A stretch of 64,000 bases of DNA from Lathyrus oleraceus. Its lineage: Eukaryota; Streptophyta; Magnoliopsida; Fabales; Fabaceae. The first letter of the stretch is position 1. Every line of letters begins with the position of its first letter. The notes below the pieces were generated by a model. The model did no database searches. It was given only the letters and a program-made list of their open reading frames with translations, and was not told the origin of the DNA. Location of the stretch: NCBI RefSeq assembly GCF_024323335.1, contig NC_066584.1, positions 421,891,319-421,955,318 on the forward strand. The letters run 5' to 3'. A program made the position numbers and the translations under genes. This document shows, piece by piece, positions 12,203 through 23,697 of the stretch.

Positions 12203-13408
12203 GCCATGCTAATGATGCTGAAATCATGTTTAAGCCAAATGCAATTAAGATTAACAAATTGTGAGGTGTATGTACAAAAATGGTTTTTCACCTCATGCAT
12301 GCGTGAACAGTGCACAATGCTGATCCAAAACCTCTTAAACAAGGCCCATGCAAGCTTATGGATTGGTATTTTATGCCCATGATCAACCAAAATGATTTTA
12401 TGAAAATTCTTTCAAAAACTTCATGAATGAGCATATGATCATGCAAGAGGAATTCAAGCCATGTAATGAGATGTTTGGAAACTACAAGTCATGATGAACA
12501 AAATGCAAAAAGAACCACCAAAATTGGAGCTTTGGTTAAAAAGTTATGCCCATTTGAATTTTCAAGCACACTTTGCCATGATTTGATCATATCTCCTCAA
12601 CCACACATTAGAAATTCATGATCTTAGACATTTTGGAAATAGGAGAGAAATATCTACAACATTCATGTTCAACAAAATTTCATTTGAAGCTTTCTTGATG
12701 ATGTAATATTGAGTTGAAGTTGGTCCAAAACCTTTCCATTTTTGGAAAGTTCAAATTATAGGTCACTTGCTATTTTTGGAAATTCTTGACTGGACCTCAA
12801 ATTCTTCAATGTGAGTGTTTGAAATGTCAAATCAGACTTGTTTGAACATGAATGAAGTATTTCTAATCACTTCCCACTTCCAAATCCACAGTTGACTTTG
12901 CAGTTGACTTTCTAGGTCTTCAGATGACTTGACAATGTTCTGATGAAATTCAAGCCTCTACCACTTAGGATTTTGCTTCAAAATGACATCATAACTCATA
13001 TGAACTCTTGTGAATGATTGTGGGGTCCAAATCTCAAGAATGACGACCATCTATTGCTCAATGAATGCCTTTGATTGCCTTGACCTGTTAATGCTTCATC
13101 TGCAAGACAAAGGTTAGATGACATATTTTTGTACTTTTTGGTTAGTGATAAAAAGAAAAACAATGATATACAAATGCAAACATGCTTGGTGATCAAGAAT
13201 CACTCTCAAAAAGATGACCCACCCACAGGGAAGGAAGCAAGGTGTCCAATGATCCTTGAGGCAATGCAATGTTATGATATGATGCCATGAGGGATCTTAG
13301 GGACAAAGTTGGGGTCTTACACATACCAATAGCACAAAAAAATGATAATAAAACGACTAGAATGCATGTGAAATCGGAGTCGAAAATACAGAAAATTATA
13401 GTGTTATC

Positions 13409-13969
13409 AGGGCTGTTGAAGCTGCGAATAAGAACATCAAGAGGATTATTCAGAAGATGGTTGTAACGTATAAGGATTGGCATGGGATGCTCCCATTTGC
13501 TTTACATGGGTATCGTACGTCCATCTGCACTTCAATAGGGGCAACCCCTTTCTCTCTTGTATATGGTATGGAAGCAGTGCTCCCGGTAGAGGTTGAGATT
13601 CCTTCATTGCGTGTACTCATGGATGCCAAGTTGACTGAGGTTGAATGGTGTCAGACCAGGTTTGATCAATTGAATTTAATTGAAGATAAGAGATTGACTG
13701 CCATTTTTCATAGTCAATTATATCATCAAAGGATGAATAAAGCTTTTTATAAGAAGGTCAGACGTCGGGTATTCAAGGAAGGTGACCTTGTGCTCAATAA
13801 GATTTTATAGTTTAAACCAGATTCTTGGGGAAAATGGACTCCTAATTATGAAGGCCCATTTGTTGTTAAGAGAGCCTTTTCAGGCGGCGCTTTGATTCTT
13901 ACAACTATGGGTGGTGAAGAGTTCACTCGTTCTGTGAACGCAGATGCAGTCAAGAAATACTTTGCCTAA
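13409..13969 (+). pseudogene. pol: Og-0 integrase C-terminal fragment
   Basis: The frame starts just before the catalytic Glu of the integrase (AVEAANKNIK block) and runs through GYRTS, PFSLVYGMEAVLP, the VYxxGDLVL-type C-terminal domain and a WTPNYEGPF chromodomain-like end to the terminal KKYFA and TAA at 13967-13969. One in-frame stop (TAG, 13808-13810) interrupts it. The same residues occur at the end of Og-D and Og-C pol. The zinc-binding and most of the catalytic core are missing, so it is inactive. Confidence 0.88.
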
Positions 13970-13987
13970 AAATCAAAGAACAACTCG

Positions 13988-14064
13988 CTAAGTTAAAAAA
14001 CCGAAAGGGAGGCTTAGGCAAAAATGAGCGTCTAGGTGGGTTGAAAACCCGAAAGGGCGATCCA
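13988..14064 (+). other. Og-0 post-integrase stem-loops with GGCAAAA tails
   Basis: Hairpin 1 pairs CTAAG (13988-13992) with CTTAG (14013-14017). Hairpin 2 pairs TGGG (14037-14040) with TCCA (14061-14064) around CCC-GAAA-GGG (14048-14057). Each is followed by GGCAAAA. A third, at about 14108-14140, keeps only CCCC/GGGG pairing. Position and layout match Og-D and Og-C. Confidence 0.7.
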
Positions 14065-14296
14065 GGCAAAAATTAGAGACATAAAACAGGAGAGAATTTT
14101 CCCGATAACTTGAGTACCCCAACCTGGGGAAACTTATGCAAAATATAGGGATTTTGGCAAGTAACTGCATTCTGCTAATCTTCCAGTCTTTGAGAAACTT
14201 TGTTGAGCACAAGGGTTGATGTCAATTCATCATCCCCAGTAGCAGCCAAAAGCATAGTGGATATCAAGAGTTGGCAGAAAGATTAGTGATCATTTG

Positions 14297-17200
14297 TGTA
14301 GCGGGAAATTCATGTTCATCAAGATATTGACAAGCTAGAGATCAATTAATTAGAGTCACCACCGCGCTTTTATTGTTTCCAAGGGAAAAGGGAAGAAGTA
14401 CGAACAAAACCCAAATAGTAAGAAGTTTTCCAATAAAAACTAATAAAAGTCAGAGATCACAGGTAAGGGGGTTGGTTACACAGAGGGAAGGTGTTAGCAC
14501 CCAAAGTGTCTTAGGTACTCCTAAGGAGCCCTTTTTGTGTGTATATGTATTTTGTAAAAAGTGATGTTTACAAACAAATAGAATGAGGGGATGAGAAGAG
14601 AATTCATTAATTATATTTTTGTGTTTGTCAAGACCTTCAGTCTTGTGCCTACGTACCAACATAAAAATGAGGGATAAAAACCTCGTAGTTCATGCTACAA
14701 ATTTAAAAATGAGTATGTTGGTTTTAAGTCAAGTATGATTAAGTTTTGAAAGGCACAAAGGCCTAAAATGATTTGAATGAGTTAGCTCTTTTTGGCCTTT
14801 TGAAAGTTTCAGTCAAGTATGATTAAGTTTATTTACAAATTTGATTTAAGAAAATAAGTTTGAAAATGCAATGGCATAAGGCCAAAGTTTCTTTCTTTTG
14901 CAAATGTGGTCAAAGTTTAGAACAAACTAGTTCACACAAAGAAGATTTTGAAAATGGAGGGAGATATTTTGAAATTAAAGAAATGGGGAGAAGATGAAGA
15001 GACTACCCTATGCAAAAAATATTAAAGTTAAAAGTTTAAAAGATCTGACCAAATGGGTAGCAATCCAATAGACAAGTATGCCAATAGAAACCCAGAAGTC
15101 CCTTGGACTTTTTAGAATCAAGCAACACACAAATGCACATTTATCTCAATCTTGAAGAGCCAAGGCATTAAATAAAGATGGCCTCATCCAAGCTTATCCA
15201 CTTCAATGATCTTCTTCAAAATAGCCCATGCAATAGATGAATTCCACAAGTCACAGGTTCAACATAACAGCTTAACAATGATCAATGTTGCAAAAGAATC
15301 TTGAGAGATCTAGGATGATGTATCAGATGAATTTAAAATTTGCAAGCACTTGAGTCTTCAACAAATTAGCATTGGCGAAGTCCATTAGCAGAGGAATGTT
15401 ACCCAAATTCTAAGTCCAATTAGGCAAGATCAAACCAACAGTCCACTCAAAAGTTTTTTTTAGGGTTTTTGTTATTATTATGCGCATTAATGGTCAAAGA
15501 CCAATCAAACAAACAAAGTATATACAAACAAAGTATATCACACAATATGGTCCAAATGGACAAAGTGAAAATTTCATTAACATAAACAATTAGAATGATA
15601 TGTACAATGGCAAATGATATAAAATACTAAAAGTAAATTGCATTAAAGTAAAGACTTGAAATTAAAAGTTAATGGTTAGTAAGTTAGAAGTTAGTTTTGT
15701 TTTGCTTTTGATTTTAAGACATCCTTTGGAGAACACTCAACCCACTTGCCACAAACATGGATCCTTTAACCAAAACATCTTCCAAAGGAAGAAAAGAAGG
15801 CCATGTTTCCATACAATACCATGTAAGAGGGGAGACTTACAATCTCACTAACTAGAATGCTTATACTTTTTATGTCACAAATTTAGCGCTATGTTAAGAA
15901 ATCGTAATTGGACTTATGTACAAGTCACAACTATTTGAGGCCGGGCAATAGACTTTTGGTGTTAGTGCATGTTGGAGACATAGTATTATGAACTATGCTT
16001 ATTAAACATACCACACACAAAAAATATGCTAAAGGTGTGGCCTAATCTCATTCATACTCATGTTAATCTTTCAATCAACTAGCATTAGGACTTTGAGATG
16101 TCATTGGCCAAATGGAAATGAATGAATGAAGAATGGGAATTAGATAAAGAGGGAAAGGGGATGAATAAGATCACAAATTGGTCAAAGGATGACTTTTACC
16201 AAATTAATATCATTCATTCATTTTGGGAGATGGAATGTACATTCCGTAAATCCCCTAAATTTAAAGATATTAACTTGACAAAGTCAACTCAACCTTCACC
16301 AAGGCCTAACAACAAATAAGAAACTTAATAAAGTCAATACAAATGGTCATTTATTCAATTAAAATGACATTTATTCAATTAAAAATAATAAAATAATGCA
16401 TTAAATTTAAATATGATTTGTCCAAATCCTAAAATCTTATCAAAACACCAAATAAATGGCCATGAGATTTATCATAGGTAAAACAAGGTTAAAGGACCTT
16501 GGAGAAAAAATTTCATAATTTTTGGACACTTAAAAATATTTTTAAACAATTAAAAGCAACTGAAAAATCAATTAATTCATGAAAAATATTAATAATGATC
16601 CAAAAATAAATTTTAATTCAGAATATGAAAGAGAAAAATATTTGGAAATTTTTGGTGAAAGCCCCATATTTTTTGGATCAATATTAAATTTATTATGAAT
16701 TATTCAAAAATACGTGGACCATCAGATCTCCCTCATTAATTGAGGTGGCAGATCTGATGATCCAAAACACGCATTCCATGTACACCTGAGTCAACTGCGT
16801 GGCAAAAGGAGTAATCAAAAGAAACGGTCTAGATTATAACGTGGAACTTGGATCAAGCGGCTCAGACTCAAGACACATCGTCACCGGAGCCAGAGCTCCG
16901 GTTGTCTTCTCCGGTGAGCTTCATCAGACTGGTCTACATGAACCATCACTAAAATAACAAACAGGGACATGATCTTAAAGATAAAATATCACTGAACACG
17001 AATATGACCTCCAATTCCTCCAATTCCAAATATATTGAGAGATATGTGGAATTGAAAATGGGGTTCATGATTTGAGTTGCTTCGATTTTGCCTAAAAGCA
17101 ACTTAATCTTCTTGCCTACATTGGTAGGACTTCAGACAACTCAAGAATCAATGGAATTGAGCAATAAATTGGGAGAATTGAAGAGTTTAAAATTTCTGTA

Positions 17201-18798
17201 AATTACCTTCAATGGAGGTCTGAACTTGCTAGATCTTGATCTGAATTGTGCTTGTCTTCATTTCACTTGCTTGCATGAGAGGAATGGGAAGGCTTACAAG
17301 CAATGGACTTTTGGAGAATTGAATTATAAAATAGTGGATATTCAAGCTCAAATTCACATGAATATATCACGGTTATCCTCTTAGAATGAAGGGTTTTCAA
17401 TGGGGATTCAAAGCTGGCGCAATGTGTGTGTGATTTCTGAGAAAATGCAGCTGTATATATAGCCAAATCCATGTGATATTTGCAATCTCTTTTCAACCTT
17501 CCAATTTTGGAAAATGATGAAAGCATGGTGCATGGGCGCGCATAGGCCCATGATATGATAGCTTGGAGTCCAAAATGAATGATCAGATGTATTAAAGCAA
17601 GCTTGGAATGCAAGGCAATTGAACATTGATGCTTGAAGTTGGATCCATGCCAAATGATATCAACATGTTCAAGCCATGCGCAGCCTATGCATTTCAAGTC
17701 CAAAATGAATGAATTTGAGTTCTTCGAAAGGTGAGATCAAGAGGAACAAGTTTGACGTTGAACACTTTTTCATTTGGAGCTTGGAACTTGGAGAAATTTG
17801 AGATGGAAGTTTGGAAAAATTTATCATATAAATTTTTTCTAAGTGCCAAGCCATACGTCTCAATATTCCACCTTGCTTAACTTTTTATAGGAGCTTCAAA
17901 TGAGAAACGTGTCTTCATCAAAGTTGTAGGTCTCTCAAAGACCTTAAAAATGGTCACTAATTTCATGTCATTTGAATTTGAAATGATAGAGTTATGCATT
18001 TTTAAAGTTTGGAAAAATCACTTGATCAATGATATAGGTCAAAAGTGACCTATAATGTAGCCTCATATCACATGTTCAAAGAAGTTGAATTATCTCCTAC
18101 TCCAAACATAAAAGTTGAAGTAGACACATTGAATTTGATTTTGAAACTTGGAAATCTTTCATCTCATAAAAATTGAGCAAGTTATGGCCTTGGGAAGTTG
18201 ACTTTCAAATTAGGGTTTAGACAAAATGACCTATAATGTTTCAACATAGAAAATGATTTTCCAAGCAATAATAACTCTAGTTCTCAACATGAAAGTTGTT
18301 TGGAATGTAATTTAGAGTAAGTTTTATCTTGGATTTATTTTCATATGGTGAAAATTATAGGAGATAGGGTCTAGGGAGACCTAGTTTTGATTAGATGAAT
18401 TCATCTGGCCAACCACCATCAACCAACTTGCTAACTTCCAATTCTCTTGACTTTCTTGGCTCATGGTAGATCATATATGCATAGGATAATGATATTTGAA
18501 GTGTCCCTTGAGAAATTTGATCAATTGTCGAGATACCTTGTCGGAGAAGTTACTTAAGATACCTAGTAAAACTAAAGTTTCCAAGGAAAATCACCCACAA
18601 ACTCTTGAAGAAAAATTGATCAATATAACATGTGGAGATCATTGGGACTCATATATGATGATTATAACCCTAGATGTGATCAATGAGATCATGCCCTACC
18701 TACAAAAAGAGTTAGATAGATGCAAAGACATATTTTGGTATTTTAGTTAGTAAAAACAAACCCAATGACAAAGGGCAAGGAAGATGCCAAGACATGAT
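14297..18798 (-). repeat. LTR-B: Ogre-type LTR, truncated at its 5' end by Og-C
   Basis: On the minus strand the terminal 300 bp match the R/U5 end of other Ogre LTRs: the block with GTGTTAGCACC, the TACTCCTAAGGAGCCC block, a PBS-like GAGTCACCAC at 14353-14362, and the CA end at 14297. Its outer end touches the Og-0 3' UTR rather than a PBS, so it is a solo LTR or the 3' LTR of an element. The other end breaks off at 18798, some 100-150 bp short of the expected TGTAAGACC start, where the Og-C LTR begins. A TATA-like site lies near 17453. No gene is seen in these 4.5 kb. Confidence 0.75.
17453..17462 (-). promoter_or_regulatory. Putative TATA box of LTR-B
   Basis: Minus strand CTATATATAC, about 1.3-1.4 kb from the truncated LTR start, in a position comparable to the TATA boxes of the other Ogre LTRs here. 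Confidence 0.45.
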
Positions 18799-19320
18799 TG
18801 TCGCATACGCGAAAAACAACCGGCGGGAAAAAGACATAGAGCCACCACCGTGCGTTATTTATCCCAAAGGAGGGAAAGGAAACGCTCGAAGTAAACCTGA
18901 AAAAGGGAAAGGAATGGTCCTACGACCAGAGATTGCTAGGATCGGGAGTCGGTTACGCAAGGGGAAGGTATTAGCACCCCCTCACGTCCGTCTTACTCGA
19001 CGGGATCCACGCTCACAAGAATAGAAAAAGGTTGCTAAAAAACCTGCTCAAAGAATGCACACACTGGAATAGGACACAGGCGAAGGAAAACAGAGGAAGC
19101 AGACTCGGCAGGATGTCGCATCCTGGGCCTATGTAGTTTGTCAGAAACAAACATCAGAGTCGACGTAGTTCGGGGAAATGGGGAACAGGCTGGCTAGGAT
19201 ATCGCATCCTATGCCTACGTATCTCATCTGGAATGAGAATCAGAGCTACCGTAGTTCGGCTAACGCACGCCGAAACAAACACACAACACAGAGACGCTGA
19301 GACGTCAAAAGAAAGTCAAC

Positions 19321-19476
19321 AAGGAAACGGAAGGCCAATAGCTGGGCTTATATCCGACTCCACAAAACAAACAAGGAAATGGAATGCCAATGGCTGGGCT
19401 TACATCCAACTCCAAACAAAGGCAAAGAAGGAAACAGAATGCCAATAGCTGGGCTTACATCCGACTCCAAACAAAT
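19321..19476. repeat. Minisatellite in Og-C LTR, three units of 53-55 bp
   Basis: Units share GCCAATAGCTGGGCTTA followed by ATCCGACTCCA, with GCCAAT at 19333, 19386 and 19441. It is the counterpart of the 9155-9640 array in a different LTR family. Confidence 0.8.
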
Positions 19477-22448
19477 AAGCAATTGCTAACCAGCGAACAC
19501 CAAAGGTAGAAAGCAAATTGACAAACTAAAAGGGAGTCTGGAACTCGAGCCTAGACGTTGTCAAGCAAAACACACGCAAAAAGAAAAAGGGTTCCCGGAG
19601 AGATCTCGCACGATCTCCTGCCTACGTACCTCATCTAGTATGAGGATCAGGGCGACGTAGTTCCCCTTAACAGGGGAGAAATTCTCCAAACCAGAGACCA
19701 AGGGAATAACGAACTAAAAGGGAGACTGACTCGAGCCTAATAGTCGTCATGCAAATTATAACCCTAAGTTGAGGTCTCTAACAAGAGCTTGACTCACACA
19801 GGAAGTGAGTCAACTCAAGTCTATCTCTACATACGTTCAACTTCCTTGGAAGTTAATCGTACGACTCCTACAGAAAAGGAGGTGAGAAGTGGAAAGCAGA
19901 TAAACATATCAAAAGCAATCATCACACTCTATATACAAACAAGAGGCTTCACACAAGGGTGGACTTTAGTCAAGGGGTCATGTCAACCTCGACAAACAGG
20001 CCTGAATGCAATGGTAATCTGGAGCTCTTAACCTCTAACATTGAGAGTTAGGGTGAGCAGATGAAAGGTAATGAGGGTTAGACCTCATAGCTCTTAACCC
20101 TAGCCTGGGTGAGCTTAAGACAAAGAATGTGTGGGGGTCCAGAATGAGGGACCCTATTCCACCTGACGGACTCTATACAAGATCTTGGGTGTTTATTCAA
20201 AAGCATCAGCACGTAGTGCGAGAATAATGAAAGACTCAACTGAATAGTAGGGGATTGATTGCAAATCCCTTCTATCTGCCAATCGCCTCTTTACTTAGGA
20301 GGTCTTGAAGTACATGGCACAAATATAAACAACCACAGTCATTGCCTCTTAAGGAGGACTTCAGCCAAATGCCTTCCAAAAGAAACGACAGGGCTTCCAG
20401 ACTACATGGAGTTAGAGAATGATTACCTAGGTGGTATGCCAACCACAAGAAAATCAAAGCTCAAGCAATGAGCTAAAAGCGACTAAAGTACCTGTACAAA
20501 AGTCAAACAGTCAGTATTCACATTCAGACAAACCAAACATTCAACAACAGTGGTTCCTCAATATGTACACAATACAAGTCAACAACTCAAGTGAGTTCAT
20601 CAACAATGACCCTACAACACAACCAAGGTTAGTGTACAAAGTAATTTGCATCTCATGAATTGAGATCACATCAACCATTAGAGTTAATTGCTTGAACCTG
20701 AAATACAAAGCTCAAAAGGTGAGTACAAACCACTAGTCCAAGACTAGGGTCAAAGGCAAAGCAAAAGGTCAAAACAGAAGGTGATATTCAACATGAAACA
20801 CATTTAATCAAGTGAGAACATTTCCTAAAAAGGATCAAATCCAAATCAATAAGCAAAGCCATCTAAAGCGCAAAATAAGGCAAAGGCAATTACAAAGCAC
20901 ACAATAGGACATTAAGAGTAGAAATTCCATATTAAAACAGAAATGAATCAAATAACCATGGAAATATTTATGTGCATACAACGTGTTAAACACAAGCATC
21001 ATGCAAAAAATTGGAATCAGAAAAGCTTAATTGACATGTATATGAAAATGAACAAGAGCAACATCAAAATGTGTGACACGCATTGTCATACCATACATCC
21101 ATGTGTCCCAAACAGAGATGGAATATGCTAAAAATGCCAAATAAAAGCTCAAATATCATGTAACATGTTAGAAATCAGCATATCAAATTTCAAAGCAATT
21201 GGCCAATTAATGAGCATTTCACAAGAGAATTGGTACAACATGTCACATTTTGTATCATGTTCAAATAACAGTTCACCATTCAAAATCCAAAAATGATAAA
21301 ATCAGGAAATGGACACTATAAAATACTAGACATCAAGATGAACATGTAGGAAAAAATTGCATTCAATTTGGATCAATATTCTATTTGTTATGATTTTTTG
21401 AAGTTGGATGGAAATATTGAAATAAAAATGAAGAAAGCACATGATAATTGGAGCGAAATGAAATTGGATTGATTAATTTGAAAATATGCTATCAGCTGAA
21501 ATCGAACCTGGTACATGAAAAAATAGAAGGCGCTGAAGAAATAAATCACAAAAGCGCTGCCAATGGGAATCGAATGGAGGTATGCGCCTGGGATCAAAAC
21601 GCAGCACTTCATTAATTGAAGTGGCGTCCCAGTCAGCAAAGTCCAAGCACATGTGGACAAGTCAAAGGAATCCTGGCCTATGGTTTCGCTAGCAGGACGC
21701 ATGCGTGGCGATGACAGGGACAAGCCCTAACGCTCAACCAGAAGCGTCTGCCACTATTCACACGTGGAGGTTGACGGTGGTTTCCACCGTCTTCCTCGTT
21801 GAGACCGGCGAGGCTACAGTAGCTTCAACAAAAAGTTTTTCCAGAATCGCACAATAAGCATACCAATCGAAAGCTCATGAGGTGTAGAACATGTATCTAT
21901 CATCAACTAAGTCTAAATCATCACACATTTCATGAATCGAATGAAAACATCTTTCATGTTCAAAACTTAAAACTAACATATCTCAACCAAATCTCAACCA
22001 AATTTAAATCTATAACCATCAGAATTCTCAACATGATGAGATCTACCTAAACATCGCAATGATTTGAAGAATTAAGAGATTCGAATTTTAACCAACCTGA
22101 ACTTGGAGTGACCAAAATCTTGTAATTAAGCCTCCAGAACTTCCAAATCTCCTTCTCCACTCTTGATATGAAGCTTTGAATATGAATTGATGCTTGGAAA
22201 GGCTTGGATCTAGCTCAACTTGTAACTTCCATCTTCATATTCATGTATGGAGTATGCACAATTCTTCACCAATTTCTTCAATCCACAGCTTGATCCCTAC
22301 CAAACGATGATCAAGGAACACAAATATGCAGTAAAATTCAGGTGTTATGTGAAGAATTTTCAAATTTGGAATGAGAGAAATTTTGGAGGGAATTTGGACC
22401 TAGATCTAGAATGATTAAAAAAACCCCAGAATTCTGTTATGTTTAAGC

Positions 22449-22455
22449 TTTTATA
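22449..22455 (-). promoter_or_regulatory. Putative TATA box of the Og-C LTR
   Basis: Minus strand TATAAAA followed by G, about 1.23 kb from the LTR start, flanked by sequence resembling the TATA region of the other Ogre LTRs (TTAAACATAACAGAA). Confidence 0.55.
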
Positions 22456-23684
22456 CCATCTCCTAATCACTCTGAAATTTTGATTAGGCTTGTGTTAATT
22501 GGGATTAAGTGAAAATGAGGTGTATGGAAAATTTTGGACGTGAACAGTAGCATGTGGAGGTGTAAACTCACTCAAAATCATTTCATGAACACAATGGCAA
22601 TGGTATTTAGCTCATGTGATCAACCAAATTCAAATTCTCCATTTTCCCTCCAAAATGAACATGCATGGGCAAATGATCATATGAGTAAATTTCATGCAAT
22701 GCAATGTTGGATTTGGAAAATATAGGTCATAAGAAGCAATATGCAAAAAGAGTGACTCATTTTGGAGTTTTGAAACAAAAGTTATGACATTTTGAAGTTC
22801 CATGCACCCATGATAATCATTTGCTCATAACTTCTCAATCGTTCATCAGATGCTCATGATCTTGGATTTTTTGGAAAGAGGACAGAAAGATCTTCAACTT
22901 TAGTGTTGACCAAAATTTCATTTGAAGCTTCCTTGATGTTGGAAAGTCAAGTTGAAGGTGGACTGAAAACTTTCCATTTTTGGAAACTTTCAATTACAGG
23001 TCACTTTCCATTTTGGGAAACTTTTGATCTGGCTTCAAAACCTTCAAGATAGATGTTTATAAGGACAAATGAACCTCTTTGGGACATGAATGAAGTGTCT
23101 CAAACCATTTCTCCCCCTCCTAGCCCTCAGCTCTTACACAGTCAATTGTATAGGTCCTCAGATGACCTTGACATGCTCTGATCAGCTTGAGCCTCAACCA
23201 CTTGAGGAATTGGCTCAGAAATGAAACCCTAACTCAAATAAGCTTCTCCACATAACCATGTGATCTCCCTCATCAACAAATACCTCATTTCCTTGAGAAA
23301 CCTGGCTGGAATAAAAGTCATTGATTAGGGTTGACCATAGGTCAAAACCCTAATCCAGAGGAAACTGATCATGAATCATGAAACCCTTGGTGATGATAGA
23401 ACCATGATGATGGTAACATATCCTTTCAAGCAATATAATACTCAACCTTTTGAAGGACCAAGAAAACCCTAATTGAAGTGCACACCCTTAGATGGTTGAC
23501 AATCAGTCCATAGAAACCCTCAACCTTGAACCATGTAGCTTCTCATCTTCTGAAAAAGACTTTGGAGGATGGCTTCATTATTTCCACATGATATGCAATA
23601 TGCAAATGCCTAATGTCCTAAAACATGAAATGCAAAATGCTAAACTAGTCCCAAGGAGAGGAGGGCAAATTTGGGGATGTTACA

Positions 23685-23697
23685 ACTGCCCCTATTC
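23685..23697 (-). other. Og-C polypurine tract
   Basis: Minus strand GAATAGGGGCAGT directly precedes the LTR start. The Og-D counterpart is AAATAGGGGCATC at 63014-63026. Confidence 0.75.

Larger units (their letters stand above)
1..13321 (-). mobile_element. Og-A: Ogre-type Ty3/gypsy retrotransposon, 3' part outside window
   Basis: Reading leftwards from 13321 the element shows a 5' LTR (8132-13321), PBS (8108-8125), 5' UTR with duplicated inverted repeats, ORF1, gag-pro, a putative intron and the RT/RNase H part of pol. Second RNase H, integrase, 3' UTR and 3' LTR would lie left of position 1. Gene order, ORF1 and a roughly 5.2 kb LTR are diagnostic of Ogre. It is the same family as Og-D, in opposite orientation. 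The outer end of its LTR abuts an integrase fragment of an older element (Og-0), so it probably inserted there; the target duplication cannot be checked because the left end is missing. The stretch 5363-5661 between ORF1 and gag holds no supported gene. Confidence 0.93.
8132..13321 (-). repeat. Og-A 5' LTR, 5190 bp
   Basis: On the minus strand it runs from TGTAAGACCCC (13321) to ...CTACA (8132), with TG/CA ends and the PBS just inside. It aligns with the Og-D LTR along its length. It contains a TATA box near 12194, a minisatellite at 9155-9640 and the U5 block with a PBS-like decamer at 8197-8206. The small open frames within it (8472-8684, 10980-11327, 12079-12390 and others) have no coding support. 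Confidence 0.92.
13322..14296 (+). mobile_element. Og-0: 3' fragment of an older Ogre-type element
   Basis: Plus-strand remnant comprising the integrase C-terminus and the first part of the 3' UTR. It is cut on the left by Og-A and on the right by LTR-B. The first 87 bp (13322-13408) do not match the integrase sequence expected there, so a small rearrangement or filler is likely. Confidence 0.8.
18799..23684 (-). repeat. Og-C 3' LTR, 4886 bp
   Basis: On the minus strand it starts TGTAACATCCCC at 23684, just after a purine-rich tract, and ends ...GCGACA at 18799. It contains the Ogre R/U5 block (GTGCTAATACCTTCCCC, GCGTAACC), a TATA box near 22449 and three minisatellite units at 19321-19476. 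No coding capacity is supported. Confidence 0.85.
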
